From contig NZ_CP093362.1 in assembly GCF_023380225.1 (NCBI RefSeq), positions 1,240,001-1,304,000 on the forward strand: a stretch of DNA of 64,000 bases. Direction: 5' to 3'. Positions 17,209 through 25,020 of the stretch are shown piece after piece (positions within the stretch are counted from its first letter, which is position 1; every line of letters starts with the position of its first letter). This DNA comes from Apilactobacillus apisilvae (GTDB lineage Bacteria > Bacillota > Bacilli > Lactobacillales > Lactobacillaceae). The notes below the pieces were generated by a model that saw nothing but the letters and a program-made list of their open reading frames with translations, was not told the DNA's origin and searched no databases. The translations under genes were made by a program, and so were the position numbers.

Positions 17209-18657
17209 ATGGATACAAAATATTGGACTAAATATAGATTAGATCGTTTATACAAGGATTGGGATCCTAAAGTATTAACTGATTTGAAAGAAAAAATTAC
17301 TAAATCAAATTGGCGCTTGGGTTACCACATTCAAACTGACACTGGTTTGTTAAATGACCCCAATGGTTTTTCATATTTTAATAATCAGTGGCATTTGTTT
17401 TATCAAGCATTTCCATATGGGGGTGTGCATGGATTAAAAAGTTGGACCCATATGGTTTCTGATGATTTAGTTAATTGGAATAATGTTAATAAATCAATGG
17501 TTCCAGATCGTTATAATGATCGCCATGGATGCTACTCTGGTAGTGCTATTAATGTTAATGATAAACTATTCTTAATATATACTGGAAATGTATTTGAAGA
17601 TGATGATGAATACCGTCGTCATCCATATCAAAATGGTGCATGGATGGATAAAGATAATAATATTACTAAGCTATCAGATCCTTTAATTGATGATGCACCT
17701 ACTGGAATTACTGGTCATTTTAGAGATCCACAAATTCTAAAACATGGTGATTATTACTATGCAATCTTGGGTGCTCAAACAATTGATAATGAAGGTGAAA
17801 TCTTAACTTATCGTTCTAAAAACGTTGATAAAGGTTGGGAATTCTATAAAAAAATGGATCTAGGTCACGATAATCTAGGTTATATGACAGAATGTCCTAA
17901 TTTAGGTTTTGTTGATGGAAAAGTAGTATTAATTTTCTGTCCACAAGGTGCTGATGATACTAAGTTTAGTTATGATAATATTCATCCTAATGCTTATATC
18001 GTTGCTGATGATTTTGATTGGGAAAACATGAAGTTAATTAATCCATCAGCAATGCATCAAGTTGATGAAGGATTTGATTTTTATGCAACTCAATTATTAA
18101 ATGCTCCTGATGGTCGTTTATTATCATCAACTTGGATTGGCTTACCTGATACTGAATATCTTTCAGATGATGAAGGTTGGGAAGGTTCATTAACAATGGT
18201 TCGTGAGCTCCACATTAAAGATGGCCGATTAATTCAAACTCCTGTAAAAGAAAACGATTCTTTAGTTAAAGAATCAGTTGATGTTTCAGAAGGTATGAAA
18301 TTAGATAAACAAAGTCTAATTAAATTTGACGTTGAAGATGGCAAAGACAATAGTATGCTGATTGAATCTGATGATAGTTATTTGAAACTATCATTTGATA
18401 AAGACTCACATAAGTTAACATTAACTCGTAAAAATGTGGGCGAAGATCCAGAAAACCGTACTATTTTATTAGGCTCATCTAGATTCAATAATTGTTCAGT
18501 TTACTTTGATAATACAGTTTTCGAAATGTATATTAATGACGGTCAAAGAACAATGACTGGAACATTCTTCCACGACGGAAAGAACCTAACCCTTAACTGG
18601 GATAATTTAGACAATATGAAAGTAAATAGATTAAATAATATTGGAATTAACGAATAA
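17209..18657 (+). CDS. GH32 beta-fructosidase (second tandem copy)
   Basis: A 482-residue paralogue of the preceding gene, 27 bases downstream with the same AAAGTGAGG ribosome binding site. The motifs are canonical: LLNDPNGF (D50), FRDPQ (D173) and MTECPN (E228). No signal peptide, so it would cleave sucrose, sucrose phosphate or short imported fructo-oligosaccharides in the cytoplasm. Both copies begin with a shared YW....RLDRLYKDWDPKVL extension of about 35 residues before the propeller. Divergence after duplication, with the first copy carrying the changed motif, suggests different substrates. Confidence 0.92.
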   Translation: MDTKYWTKYRLDRLYKDWDPKVLTDLKEKITKSNWRLGYHIQTDTGLLNDPNGFSYFNNQWHLFYQAFPYGGVHGLKSWTHMVSDDLVNWNNVNKSMVPDRYNDRHGCYSGSAINVNDKLFLIYTGNVFEDDDEYRRHPYQNGAWMDKDNNITKLSDPLIDDAPTGITGHFRDPQILKHGDYYYAILGAQTIDNEGEILTYRSKNVDKGWEFYKKMDLGHDNLGYMTECPNLGFVDGKVVLIFCPQGADDTKFSYDNIHPNAYIVADDFDWENMKLINPSAMHQVDEGFDFYATQLLNAPDGRLLSSTWIGLPDTEYLSDDEGWEGSLTMVRELHIKDGRLIQTPVKENDSLVKESVDVSEGMKLDKQSLIKFDVEDGKDNSMLIESDDSYLKLSFDKDSHKLTLTRKNVGEDPENRTILLGSSRFNNCSVYFDNTVFEMYINDGQRTMTGTFFHDGKNLTLNWDNLDNMKVNRLNNIGINE

Positions 18658-18666
18658 TTTTAATCT

Positions 18667-18706
18667 AAAAAAGACTCCGTATTTTATTAAATGCGGAGTC
18701 TTTTTC
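18667..18706. terminator. Bidirectional terminator between GH32 and Rrf2 genes
   Basis: AAGACTCCG and CGGAGTCTT form the stem, with A and T tracts on the two sides, between converging genes. Confidence 0.85.
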
Positions 18707-19134
18707 TATCTTTTATTTGATTCTAAAATATCATTCATAATGTCATAAATACTAATTTTATCCATTTCACTTTCTGCTTGTTTTTGTATTTTATTATAAG
18801 CACTATTTAACGTTTTTTGAATATTAGCACCAACAATACATTTTACATTAGTATCAGGATCAACATGAAGTAAATCAGGTTCTTCAATTGCTTTATATAC
18901 ATCCAAGATACTGATTTCTTTAGCTGATCGGCCTAACTTAATATTAACTTTTCCTTGACTACTTTTTAGTAAATTAGCTTTACTTAAGTTAGCCATTAAT
19001 CGACGAACTAAGCTAGGATTAGACTCAATACTACCAGCAATTGCACGACTGGATAAATCATTATCGATGCTATCTGATATAGATACATAAGTTAGAATAT
19101 GAATGGCATCACTTAGTTTATGCGAATATTTCAC
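18706..19134 (-). CDS. Rrf2-family transcriptional regulator
   Basis: A 142-residue regulator starting at GTG with GGTGAT upstream. The winged-helix part includes SSRAIAGSIESNPSLVRRLMANLSKANLLKSSQGK, then the family's SILDVYKAIEEPDLLHVDP. Only one Cys is present, in VKCIVG, so the three-cysteine iron-sulfur cluster site of IscR/NsrR members is absent; it resembles YwnA-type regulators. Eighteen bases downstream of the NmrA-like reductase gene, probably the same transcript and probably its regulator. Confidence 0.85.
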   Translation of the reverse strand: MKYSHKLSDAIHILTYVSISDSIDNDLSSRAIAGSIESNPSLVRRLMANLSKANLLKSSQGKVNIKLGRSAKEISILDVYKAIEEPDLLHVDPDTNVKCIVGANIQKTLNSAYNKIQKQAESEMDKISIYDIMNDILESNKR

Positions 19135-19152
19135 TTTATCACCATTTATATA

Positions 19153-20007
19153 TTATTGTAAAATCTTTTTAAGCGCATCTTCAATTGGAGTTAATTCATG
19201 ACCTAATACTTCTTGCAAATCGTTAGTATCTTCTTTAAGAGCACCATCTTTGATTAATCTTTGGATTGCGGTTAAAGCATTAGTAACAGCGTCCGGCATT
19301 CCAGCTTGTTTAAAACCTTCTTTATATTCTTCTAAACTAACTGATTTTACATCAAATTCATTATTAGAAACTTCTTTTAGTGCATCCGATAATTCTTTGT
19401 AATTACGACTTTGACCAGAAAATTCATAAATTTCCTTAGGATTATCTTTTGTTAAGACATTAATAGCACCTTGAGCATATTCTTCTTCTAGTGCCCAACC
19501 AACTTTGCCATTATCGGCAGCATATACAAAAGTATTGCCATTATCGGCAGCTTTTAATGTAGCGATTTCATTTTCTAGATACCAGTTATTACGTAAGAAT
19601 GAACGGTCGATTCCTTGTTCTTTAATGTATATCTCTGTGGCCTTATGATCATTAGCTAGGAAGTTATCGGCTTTGTCAGCATGTGGAAAACTAGTATATG
19701 CAATGTACTTAACACCACTAGCTTTAGCTGCATCCACAACATTTTTATGTTGTTGTAAACGAGAAACTTCACCACCGGGTTGTGATGAGATAAATAATAA
19801 TTTGTCGACATCTTTTAAGGATTTTTGTAATTCGTCTTTATTAGTATAATCACCAGGACGAACTTCAATATCTTCAGGTAATTGTTCACTAGCTTTTTCA
19901 ACATTTCTGGCTAAAGCAACAATATTTTTATGATCCACAACTTTCATTAAATTATTGATTGCATATTTACCGAATTTACCAGTAACCATTGTGATTGCGT
20001 ATTTCAT
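19153..20007 (-). CDS. NmrA-like NAD(P)-binding reductase (quinone oxidoreductase 2 type)
   Basis: A 284-residue atypical short-chain dehydrogenase. The N-terminal MKYAITMVTGKFGKYAINNL is the nucleotide-binding turn (GxxGxxG-like), with AxN and RPGDYTNKDELQKSLKDVDKLLFISSQ as in the QOR2/NmrA group. YTSFPHAD takes the place of the catalytic Tyr region. GAGGAGA precedes the ATG. Likely an NAD(P)H-dependent reductase of quinones or reactive carbonyls. It is followed by an Rrf2-family regulator, a common pairing for stress-induced reductases. Confidence 0.8.
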   Translation of the reverse strand: MKYAITMVTGKFGKYAINNLMKVVDHKNIVALARNVEKASEQLPEDIEVRPGDYTNKDELQKSLKDVDKLLFISSQPGGEVSRLQQHKNVVDAAKASGVKYIAYTSFPHADKADNFLANDHKATEIYIKEQGIDRSFLRNNWYLENEIATLKAADNGNTFVYAADNGKVGWALEEEYAQGAINVLTKDNPKEIYEFSGQSRNYKELSDALKEVSNNEFDVKSVSLEEYKEGFKQAGMPDAVTNALTAIQRLIKDGALKEDTNDLQEVLGHELTPIEDALKKILQ

Positions 20008-20027
20008 GATTAAAGTCTCCTCTTAAA

Positions 20028-20067
20028 CTGTTATTTTTTAATTAACATGTTATAAATAAAGTAACAG
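20028..20067. promoter_or_regulatory. Imperfect inverted repeat upstream of the reductase gene
   Basis: CTGTTATTTTTTAA and the facing half ending AAGTAACAG are imperfect 14-base arms about 20 bases upstream of the reductase start on the minus strand. Position suits an operator for the Rrf2 regulator of the same unit. Weak evidence. Confidence 0.3.
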
Positions 20068-20085
20068 GCGGATTGAAAAAATGCA

Positions 20086-20112
20086 AACAAAAAGAATGCT
20101 AACAAGCATTCT
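20086..20112 (-). terminator. Terminator after the TM2 protein gene (minus strand)
   Basis: AGAATGCT and AGCATTCT form a perfect 8-bp stem around a 4-base loop. On the minus strand it is followed by TTTTTG, just beyond the TM2 gene stop. Confidence 0.75.
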
Positions 20113-20115
20113 AAA

Positions 20116-20526
20116 TTAGTTACGAGCATTAAATTGTCCATCAAATGTTGAATTATCATTACTTTTAATCAGGTTAATCATTCTTTGTTTCGTTAATAGA
20201 TAGTCTTCACGAAGCCATTCCTGCATTGAAAATGCGTCAATGATCCACCAAATAAAGATGGCTCCTAAGATAGGGAAACCTATTATTATAAAAGCTAATA
20301 ACCATCCTATTACATCTAAAACTAGCATTAAAACAGCATAATTACGATGTAAATAAAAGCGATGGGCACCTAAATTACCTAAAAACCACCATAGAATCCA
20401 AGCTACAATTGGATTAGCTTTGCTAACGTTAGTTTGATTTTCAACCATTTGTTGTTGTTCTGGATTAAGTCTTTGTTCTTCCTTCATTAATTCGGCTTCT
20501 AGTTGATCAAAGTCCACTCTATTCAT
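20116..20526 (-). CDS. TM2-domain membrane protein
   Basis: A 136-residue protein. A soluble acidic N-terminus (about 1-40) is followed by the TM2 signature ILWWFLGNLGAHRFYLHRNY and a second hydrophobic hairpin (about 70-100, VLMLVLDVIGWLLAFIIIGFPILGAIFIWWIIDAF). AGAGGTGAT precedes the ATG. TM2 proteins are widespread small membrane proteins without a settled function in bacteria. It is on its own transcript. Confidence 0.85.
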   Translation of the reverse strand: MNRVDFDQLEAELMKEEQRLNPEQQQMVENQTNVSKANPIVAWILWWFLGNLGAHRFYLHRNYAVLMLVLDVIGWLLAFIIIGFPILGAIFIWWIIDAFSMQEWLREDYLLTKQRMINLIKSNDNSTFDGQFNARN

Positions 20527-20652
20527 AATATCACCTCTTTAAAAATTATTAACTAAAAAAATTATAACATAGTTAATAATAAGTTTGATTTTGATGTGAT
20601 AGTCCATTAACATACTTAATGATACATAATTCTTCTTGAAGGAGGCCTTTTT

Positions 20653-21093
20653 ATGGTCGGAATGTTTGAAGCCTATAAGCTTTTTTTTAAAAACTATGTT
20701 AAGTTTACTGGTAAAAGTACACGTGCTGAATATTGGTGGGTACAGTTAATGAATTTCCTAATTTCACTTCTATTGGAAATAATTGGGTTTGCATTATTAA
20801 TTGCTTTTTTTGCATCCAAAACTCATTCAGGAATGAGTTTAATATTTTATGGATTTGCCGTTATTATGTTAGTAGGTTTATATGGATTATCTACTTTGAT
20901 TCCAAGTATTTCTTTATTGTTTAGACGTTATCGTGATGCAGGGGTATCGCCATGGTGGTTATTATTAACTTCTTTGGTACCAACAATTATAGCTGTTATT
21001 TATAATTTCAAAGATGTCACAAGTACAATTATTGTTTTAATATTTGCCTTAGTTAACATTATTATTACAATTTTACCTAGTAAAAATAAATAA
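20653..21093 (+). CDS. DUF805 membrane protein, copy 1 of 3
   Basis: A 146-residue protein with the DUF805 hallmarks: FKNYVKFTGKSTRAEYWW at the N-terminus and LFRRYRDAGVSPWWLL after the third helix, with about four membrane segments. GGAGGCC lies before the ATG. First of three tandem paralogues. The family has no known biochemical role. Confidence 0.88.
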   Translation: MVGMFEAYKLFFKNYVKFTGKSTRAEYWWVQLMNFLISLLLEIIGFALLIAFFASKTHSGMSLIFYGFAVIMLVGLYGLSTLIPSISLLFRRYRDAGVSPWWLLLTSLVPTIIAVIYNFKDVTSTIIVLIFALVNIIITILPSKNK

Positions 21094-21157
21094 ATATTTT
21101 AATTGCTTTTATTATAAATGTTAATTATGATCTTACTATATTCTAGGAGGGTTAAAT

Positions 21158-21589
21158 ATGGTTGGTTTTTTTGAAGCATATGCATTGTTTTTTAAAAAAT
21201 ACTTTCAATTACATGGTAAAAGTACTCGTTCCGAATATTGGTGGGTATTTTTAATTAATATTATTATTCGCTTTATAATTTCGATAATTATTTTTACTAT
21301 TTACTCTGCAATTACGGGTGCTGATGATTTATTATTTAGTTTATTTTATGTAATTATAGGACTATGTATTTATCAGTTTCTTATTTTTATTCCAAGCATC
21401 AACCTTATTATTAGAAGATATCGTGATACGGGTATTTCAGCATGGTGGTTTGTTTTAACTAATATACTGCCATTTTTGATTACAGTTATTATTACTTTTG
21501 AAAATAATTTTGCTAGTTATTTGAGCCCAATTGTTTCATTGCTTTTAATTGCTGATTTTGTTATTAAATTATTACCAAGTAAAAAGTAA
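21158..21589 (+). CDS. DUF805 membrane protein, copy 2 of 3
   Basis: A 143-residue paralogue of the preceding gene with FKKYFQLHGKSTRSEYWWVF and IIRRYRDTGISAWWFVL. It has its own strong AGGAGGG site. The 64-base gap upstream shows no terminator hairpin, so all three may be co-transcribed. Confidence 0.88.
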   Translation: MVGFFEAYALFFKKYFQLHGKSTRSEYWWVFLINIIIRFIISIIIFTIYSAITGADDLLFSLFYVIIGLCIYQFLIFIPSINLIIRRYRDTGISAWWFVLTNILPFLITVIITFENNFASYLSPIVSLLLIADFVIKLLPSKK

Positions 21590-21602
21590 AGGAGATAAGT
21601 AA

Positions 21603-21992
21603 TTGCGCCATTCATATGCTAGTTTTATAAAAAACACCTTTAACTACAAGGGAAGAACTAACCTCAAAGACTTTTTGTTTACTTATTTATTAAATGTTGG
21701 AATTTTAATCCTTACAGTTTTATTAGTTATGGTAAGCCATGGTAACAGAATAATTTTGATTCCTGTTTGGATATTTTTGATATACTTAGTAATAGTAATT
21801 CTACCGACTCTATCACTTATGGTTAGAAGATATCGTGATGCTGGAATCAATGGATATTATTTCTTACTAATATTTTCTTTATTAGTTATTATTTCTGTTT
21901 TTGCAGATCATTTGAGTATATTATCATTTTTAAGAAAAGTATTGGCACTTATAAACTTTGCAATTTTATTGTCACCAACTAAAAAGAGCTAA
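21603..21992 (+). CDS. DUF805 membrane protein, copy 3 of 3, divergent
   Basis: A 129-residue protein beginning at TTG with AAAGGAGATAAG upstream. The N-terminal motif has decayed (KNTFNYKGRTNLKDFLFTY instead of GKSTRAEYWW), but MVRRYRDAGINGYYF is kept, so it is a divergent third copy. The conserved tryptophans of the other two are missing, which may mean a different partner or relaxed selection. Confidence 0.8.
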   Translation: MRHSYASFIKNTFNYKGRTNLKDFLFTYLLNVGILILTVLLVMVSHGNRIILIPVWIFLIYLVIVILPTLSLMVRRYRDAGINGYYFLLIFSLLVIISVFADHLSILSFLRKVLALINFAILLSPTKKS

Positions 21993-22014
21993 CGATTAAT
22001 CGTTAGCTCTTTTA
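21983..22014. terminator. Bidirectional terminator between DUF805 and acetyltransferase genes
   Basis: AGAGCTAACGAT and ATCGTTAGCTCT form a near-perfect palindromic stem with A and T tracts on either side, between converging genes. Confidence 0.88.
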
Positions 22015-22518
22015 TTATTTATTAAAGTTATTTTTTAAGATTCCCATGAAGTAACAATCACGAAAATCACCATCAGCAAAGTATTGATCTTTTAAAGTAC
22101 CTTCAATATTGAAGCCCATTTTTTTATAAACATTAACTGCAGGTGCATTTTCTACATCAACATTTAAATAAATTTTGTGTAGATTTAAAGTATTGAAACC
22201 ATATTCCATACATGCTTTGAAAGCTTTTTGAGCCAATTTTAAGCCACGAAATTCACTATCAATAATAATCTGAATTTCAGCATTTTGAGATATTAAATCA
22301 ATATCTACCAATTCAATGATTCCAGCAAATTTTTCATCGTGGGTTATAGCGAAACTACGCGAACTATTATCATCTAAATCATGATTAAATTTTGCTTGTA
22401 GTTTTTCCATTGGTAAATATGGTTCTGCAAACCAGAATTTCATATTAAATGGATTATTAAATAATTTATGAACTTTTTTTAAATCTTTGCTTTCAATTGC
22501 TCTAAGTTTAAATGACAT
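22015..22518 (-). CDS. GNAT-family N-acetyltransferase
   Basis: A 167-residue acetyltransferase of the RimJ/RimL or SpeG-like group: an N-terminal RAIESKDLKKVHKLFNNP, a central FAGIIELVDIDLISQNAEIQIIID strand pair, the acetyl-CoA loop RGLKLAQKA, and NVDVENAPAVNVYKKMGFNIEGTLKDQYFADGDFRDCYFMGI. The open frame extends five codons upstream to a TTG, but GGAGG lies inside that extension, so ATG at 22518 is chosen. It may acetylate a polyamine, antibiotic or ribosomal protein N-terminus; substrate unknown. Confidence 0.87.
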   Translation of the reverse strand: MSFKLRAIESKDLKKVHKLFNNPFNMKFWFAEPYLPMEKLQAKFNHDLDDNSSRSFAITHDEKFAGIIELVDIDLISQNAEIQIIIDSEFRGLKLAQKAFKACMEYGFNTLNLHKIYLNVDVENAPAVNVYKKMGFNIEGTLKDQYFADGDFRDCYFMGILKNNFNK

Positions 22519-22578
22519 ATGATTAACCTCCAAAATACTTAATGAATTAATTATATTTTATTATTTGTAAAGATACTA

Positions 22579-23334
22579 TTAAAAATATTTATCCTTTTTT
22601 ACTAAAATAACTAAATAATAGTTGTTTAAGTCATTATGATTACCTATATGAAGGGGACTTTTAACTGCTGAAATTCCCATGTGTGTTTGGACATTGCTAC
22701 TTAGCATATCGCGATTTTGCCATCCATTATTTTGATCAAAGTAAACTAAATCTTTAAATGCCAAATAACTAAAAGAAGATGGCATATAAGTTTCCTTATT
22801 ATTCGCATAGTAAATTATTTGATTGTTATTATTTTTGGGTAGAAAATTATTATCAACATTCTGAGCAATTTGATTTGCTTGATATGTTAAATGATGGCTA
22901 AATTTAATTTTTGCAAGTCCTTTATTTTTTCGATAGACATTAATTAATTTTCTAAAAGTTGTTGATGCCCTAAAAGAAAATGTTTTATTTTTATCTATAT
23001 TAATGGCATTATGCCAAATACAACCGATAAATCTTTTATGCTGATAAATTGCTTGATAAATTTTATACTTACCATTTATTTTCACATGAAAAGTTTTTCC
23101 AGTAAGAACTTTTTGATAATTATAAATATTGGCAGGTTGAAGAACTTTTTTAAAATCTTTTGTATAAACATTTTCGTTATTATCAGCATAAATAGTTGCA
23201 ATACTATTCTTATTTTCATTAGTTATTTTATTAATTTTAATAGGATTAGTGCTTGCGTGTACATCACAATTACTTATTATAGATACCATTGCAAATGTAG
23301 ATAGTAGCATTAAAGCAGTGATTATTTTTTTCAT
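22579..23334 (-). CDS. Secreted CAP/SCP-like domain protein
   Basis: A 251-residue exported protein with a signal peptide (about 1-27, VHAS). The first half has strand-rich segments (ATIYADNNENVYTKDF, KYKIYQAIYQHKRFIGCIW), and the second half resembles a CAP domain: FRKLINVYRKNKGLAKIKFSHHLTYQANQIAQ, then a C-terminal HMGISAV...YYLVILV. The usual CAP histidine/glutamate set is not obvious, so it is divergent. Lactobacilli often carry surface proteins of this type. Assignment is moderate. Confidence 0.55.
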   Translation of the reverse strand: MKKIITALMLLSTFAMVSIISNCDVHASTNPIKINKITNENKNSIATIYADNNENVYTKDFKKVLQPANIYNYQKVLTGKTFHVKINGKYKIYQAIYQHKRFIGCIWHNAINIDKNKTFSFRASTTFRKLINVYRKNKGLAKIKFSHHLTYQANQIAQNVDNNFLPKNNNNQIIYYANNKETYMPSSFSYLAFKDLVYFDQNNGWQNRDMLSSNVQTHMGISAVKSPLHIGNHNDLNNYYLVILVKKDKYF

Positions 23335-23413
23335 TACGAGGCCTTCTTAACAATAAATTATGCTTTTATTATATACCAATATTGATATTACTAAAATTTA
23401 TAAACTATTTTTT

Positions 23414-23764
23414 TTATTAAAAAAGCGCTTTATAAAAATCAGAGGTTCACTTCATGATCGCAATGATTCCGGTGTTCGTGACATTGATGAAAGAATTATT
23501 CGTCGAATTAATTTTGCCAAAACGATGCGAGCTGCTGGGATGAGCATTGAGTCATTATTGAAATATATTCAATTATTTGATTCGCAAGAAGATAATCTTG
23601 AACAACAAAAAGATTTACTAAAACAACAAGTTGAAATTATGAGAGAAAAACGTGATGATATTCAATATGCAATTGATCATTTGGAATTTAAAATTGAACA
23701 TTTTGATGATCATATGTTTAAAAGTGAAGAGAAATTAAAAAAATTAGAAAAAAATAATATGTAA
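23414..23764 (+). pseudogene. MerR-family regulator remnant lacking the DNA-binding domain
   Basis: The readable part aligns with the second half of MerR/AdhR-type regulators: DRNDSGVRDIDERIIRRINFAKTMRAAGMSIESLLKYIQLF, then a long coiled coil (EQQKDLLKQQVEIMREKRDDIQYAIDHLEFKI). The first roughly 40 residues, which hold the helix-turn-helix, are absent: upstream the frame reads low-complexity KIYKLFFLLKKRFIKI and has no ribosome binding site near its ATG at 23360. The family is normally about 120-140 residues with the HTH at the N-terminus. Best explained as a 5'-truncated gene; a working regulator is unlikely. Confidence 0.65.
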
Positions 23765-23839
23765 AGATACTTAAATTGCAATTGTTGATTGGTTAAATTA
23801 TATTTTATATAGAGAACAAAATGATTGGGGAAAATCGTG

Positions 23840-23932
23840 ATGGATAATCAAATTAATAATTTATTTACTGATTTTAACCATGCACGTTATTACTTCGGTC
23901 ATTTAAGTGGCATTCCGAAAATTTTAAGTTGA
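23840..23932 (+). CDS. Possible 30-codon micro-ORF
   Basis: ATG (or GTG three bases earlier) preceded by TTGGGGAAAA. It encodes a 30-residue peptide rich in Asn, His, Phe and Tyr (LFTDFNHARYYFGHLSG), with no relation seen to the RLDRLK array. It lies alone between the MerR remnant and a small membrane protein gene. Only the ribosome binding site supports it. Confidence 0.3.
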   Translation: MDNQINNLFTDFNHARYYFGHLSGIPKILS

Positions 23933-23988
23933 TTTAAATTATATAAAATGGTCACTTTTAGTGACGTTAATTTGAGGAATGTATAATT

Positions 23989-24243
23989 ATGAAAGTTTCA
24001 ACTTTTAAATTTAATTTAATTAATATTTTGACTTTTTTGATGATTATAATTATGGCTGTGGCATATAAAAAGGGAATTTTTTTAAATATATTTCTATCAA
24101 TGATCGTATTAATTCTTTTTATAGCTCAGTTATATGTTAAGCCTTCAAAATGTTATGCTGATTTAACTATTAATGAGAAACATTATTACATTATTTTCTA
24201 TACAATAATATTAATAATTTATTTGATTTTTATTTTAATATAA
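23989..24243 (+). CDS. Small membrane protein of unknown function
   Basis: An 84-residue protein with two or three hydrophobic segments (about 10-25, 30-46 and 65-84) and a short central polar loop. TTGAGGAATG precedes the ATG. No family was recognised. It is followed after about 50 bases by the amidotransferase gene. Confidence 0.55.
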   Translation: MKVSTFKFNLINILTFLMIIIMAVAYKKGIFLNIFLSMIVLILFIAQLYVKPSKCYADLTINEKHYYIIFYTIILIIYLIFILI

Positions 24244-24292
24244 TTATTTAGCGTTATACTGTTGTTATTAATTGAATAAGAAGGTAATCTAT

Positions 24293-24961
24293 TTGCGTAT
24301 TAATGTTTTACAACATACTCCGAACGAAGGCCCTGGGGCTATTAGAGCATGGGCTGAAGATCATGACCATGATATGTATATTTATCATCCTGCTTTTTTT
24401 AATAAGTTACCAACGATTGATGAAACTGATATGTTAGTTATTTTAGGTGGCCCGATGAGTGCTAATGATGATATTGATTGGGTTAAAAAAGAACGCCAAT
24501 TAATTCATCAAGCAATTGCTAAAAACATTCCAATTTATGGTGCTTGTTTTGGTTCGCAACAAATTGCCAAAGCTTTAGGTTATCGGATATCAGCATCACC
24601 AGTTAAAGAAGTGGGCTGGGCACCAGTTTACACACAGACTGATGTAATTGCTGGATTACCTAAAAAGATGACAGCCTTACATTGGCATGGTGAAATGTTT
24701 GAAGTACCAAATCAATCACAATTACTTTTTTCTAGTGATTTAATGAAGAATCAAGGTTTTGTGATGAACCATCGAATTATTGGACTTCAATTTCATTTTG
24801 AACCAATGCAAACAGATTTAAGGGAAATTGTTATCAATGATGGTGATTATGCTTGTGATAATGCTTTAAATCAGACAGCTGGTGATATTATTAATCATCC
24901 AGTTCCCAAAGAAAATAAAAAAATTATGTATCAATTATTGGATTATATTATATCGAAATAA
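24293..24961 (+). CDS. Class I glutamine amidotransferase-like protein
   Basis: A 222-residue protein of the GMP synthase-like amidotransferase group: INVLQHTPNEGPGAIRAW at the N-terminus, LVILGGPMSANDD, the nucleophile elbow YGACFGSQQIAKALG, and the His/Glu pair in LQFHFEP. The longest frame starts at TTG 24272, but AAGAAGGT lies 8 bases before an in-frame TTG at 24293, which puts the conserved family start in place. No partner synthase domain is present. Substrate is unknown. Confidence 0.82.
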   Translation: MRINVLQHTPNEGPGAIRAWAEDHDHDMYIYHPAFFNKLPTIDETDMLVILGGPMSANDDIDWVKKERQLIHQAIAKNIPIYGACFGSQQIAKALGYRISASPVKEVGWAPVYTQTDVIAGLPKKMTALHWHGEMFEVPNQSQLLFSSDLMKNQGFVMNHRIIGLQFHFEPMQTDLREIVINDGDYACDNALNQTAGDIINHPVPKENKKIMYQLLDYIISK

Positions 24962-24962
24962 T

Positions 24963-24976
24963 AAAAAACTATCTAT
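24963..24976. terminator. Left half of a bidirectional terminator split by the IS element
   Basis: The A tract and CTATCTAT here are the exact reverse complement of ATAGATAG plus T tract at 26396-26410. Joined without the insertion and one TAT copy they rebuild a palindromic hairpin between the converging amidotransferase and DUF218 genes. Confidence 0.75.
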
Positions 24977-24985
24977 TGAAGTGAA

Positions 24986-25019
24986 CCCCTAAAGTGAAAC
25001 AACACTTTAGGGGTTTTTG
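24986..25019 (+). promoter_or_regulatory. IS left-end hairpin that can hide the transposase ribosome binding site
   Basis: CCCCTAAAGTG and CACTTTAGGGG form an 11-bp stem with a 6-base loop and five following T residues. The AGGGG in its 3' arm is the only Shine-Dalgarno candidate for the transposase ATG at 25021. Transcripts entering from outside would either stop here or fold so that translation is blocked. Confidence 0.75.
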
Positions 25020-25020
25020 T

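Noticed and set aside
17239..17260. RLDRLY in the GH32 N-terminus resembles the RLDRLK tail of the micro-ORFs.
   Set aside because: It is part of a conserved GH32 N-terminal helix also seen as KLDKLY in the sister gene, at the opposite end of the protein and in a different context. A short coincidental match of basic and Leu/Asp residues.
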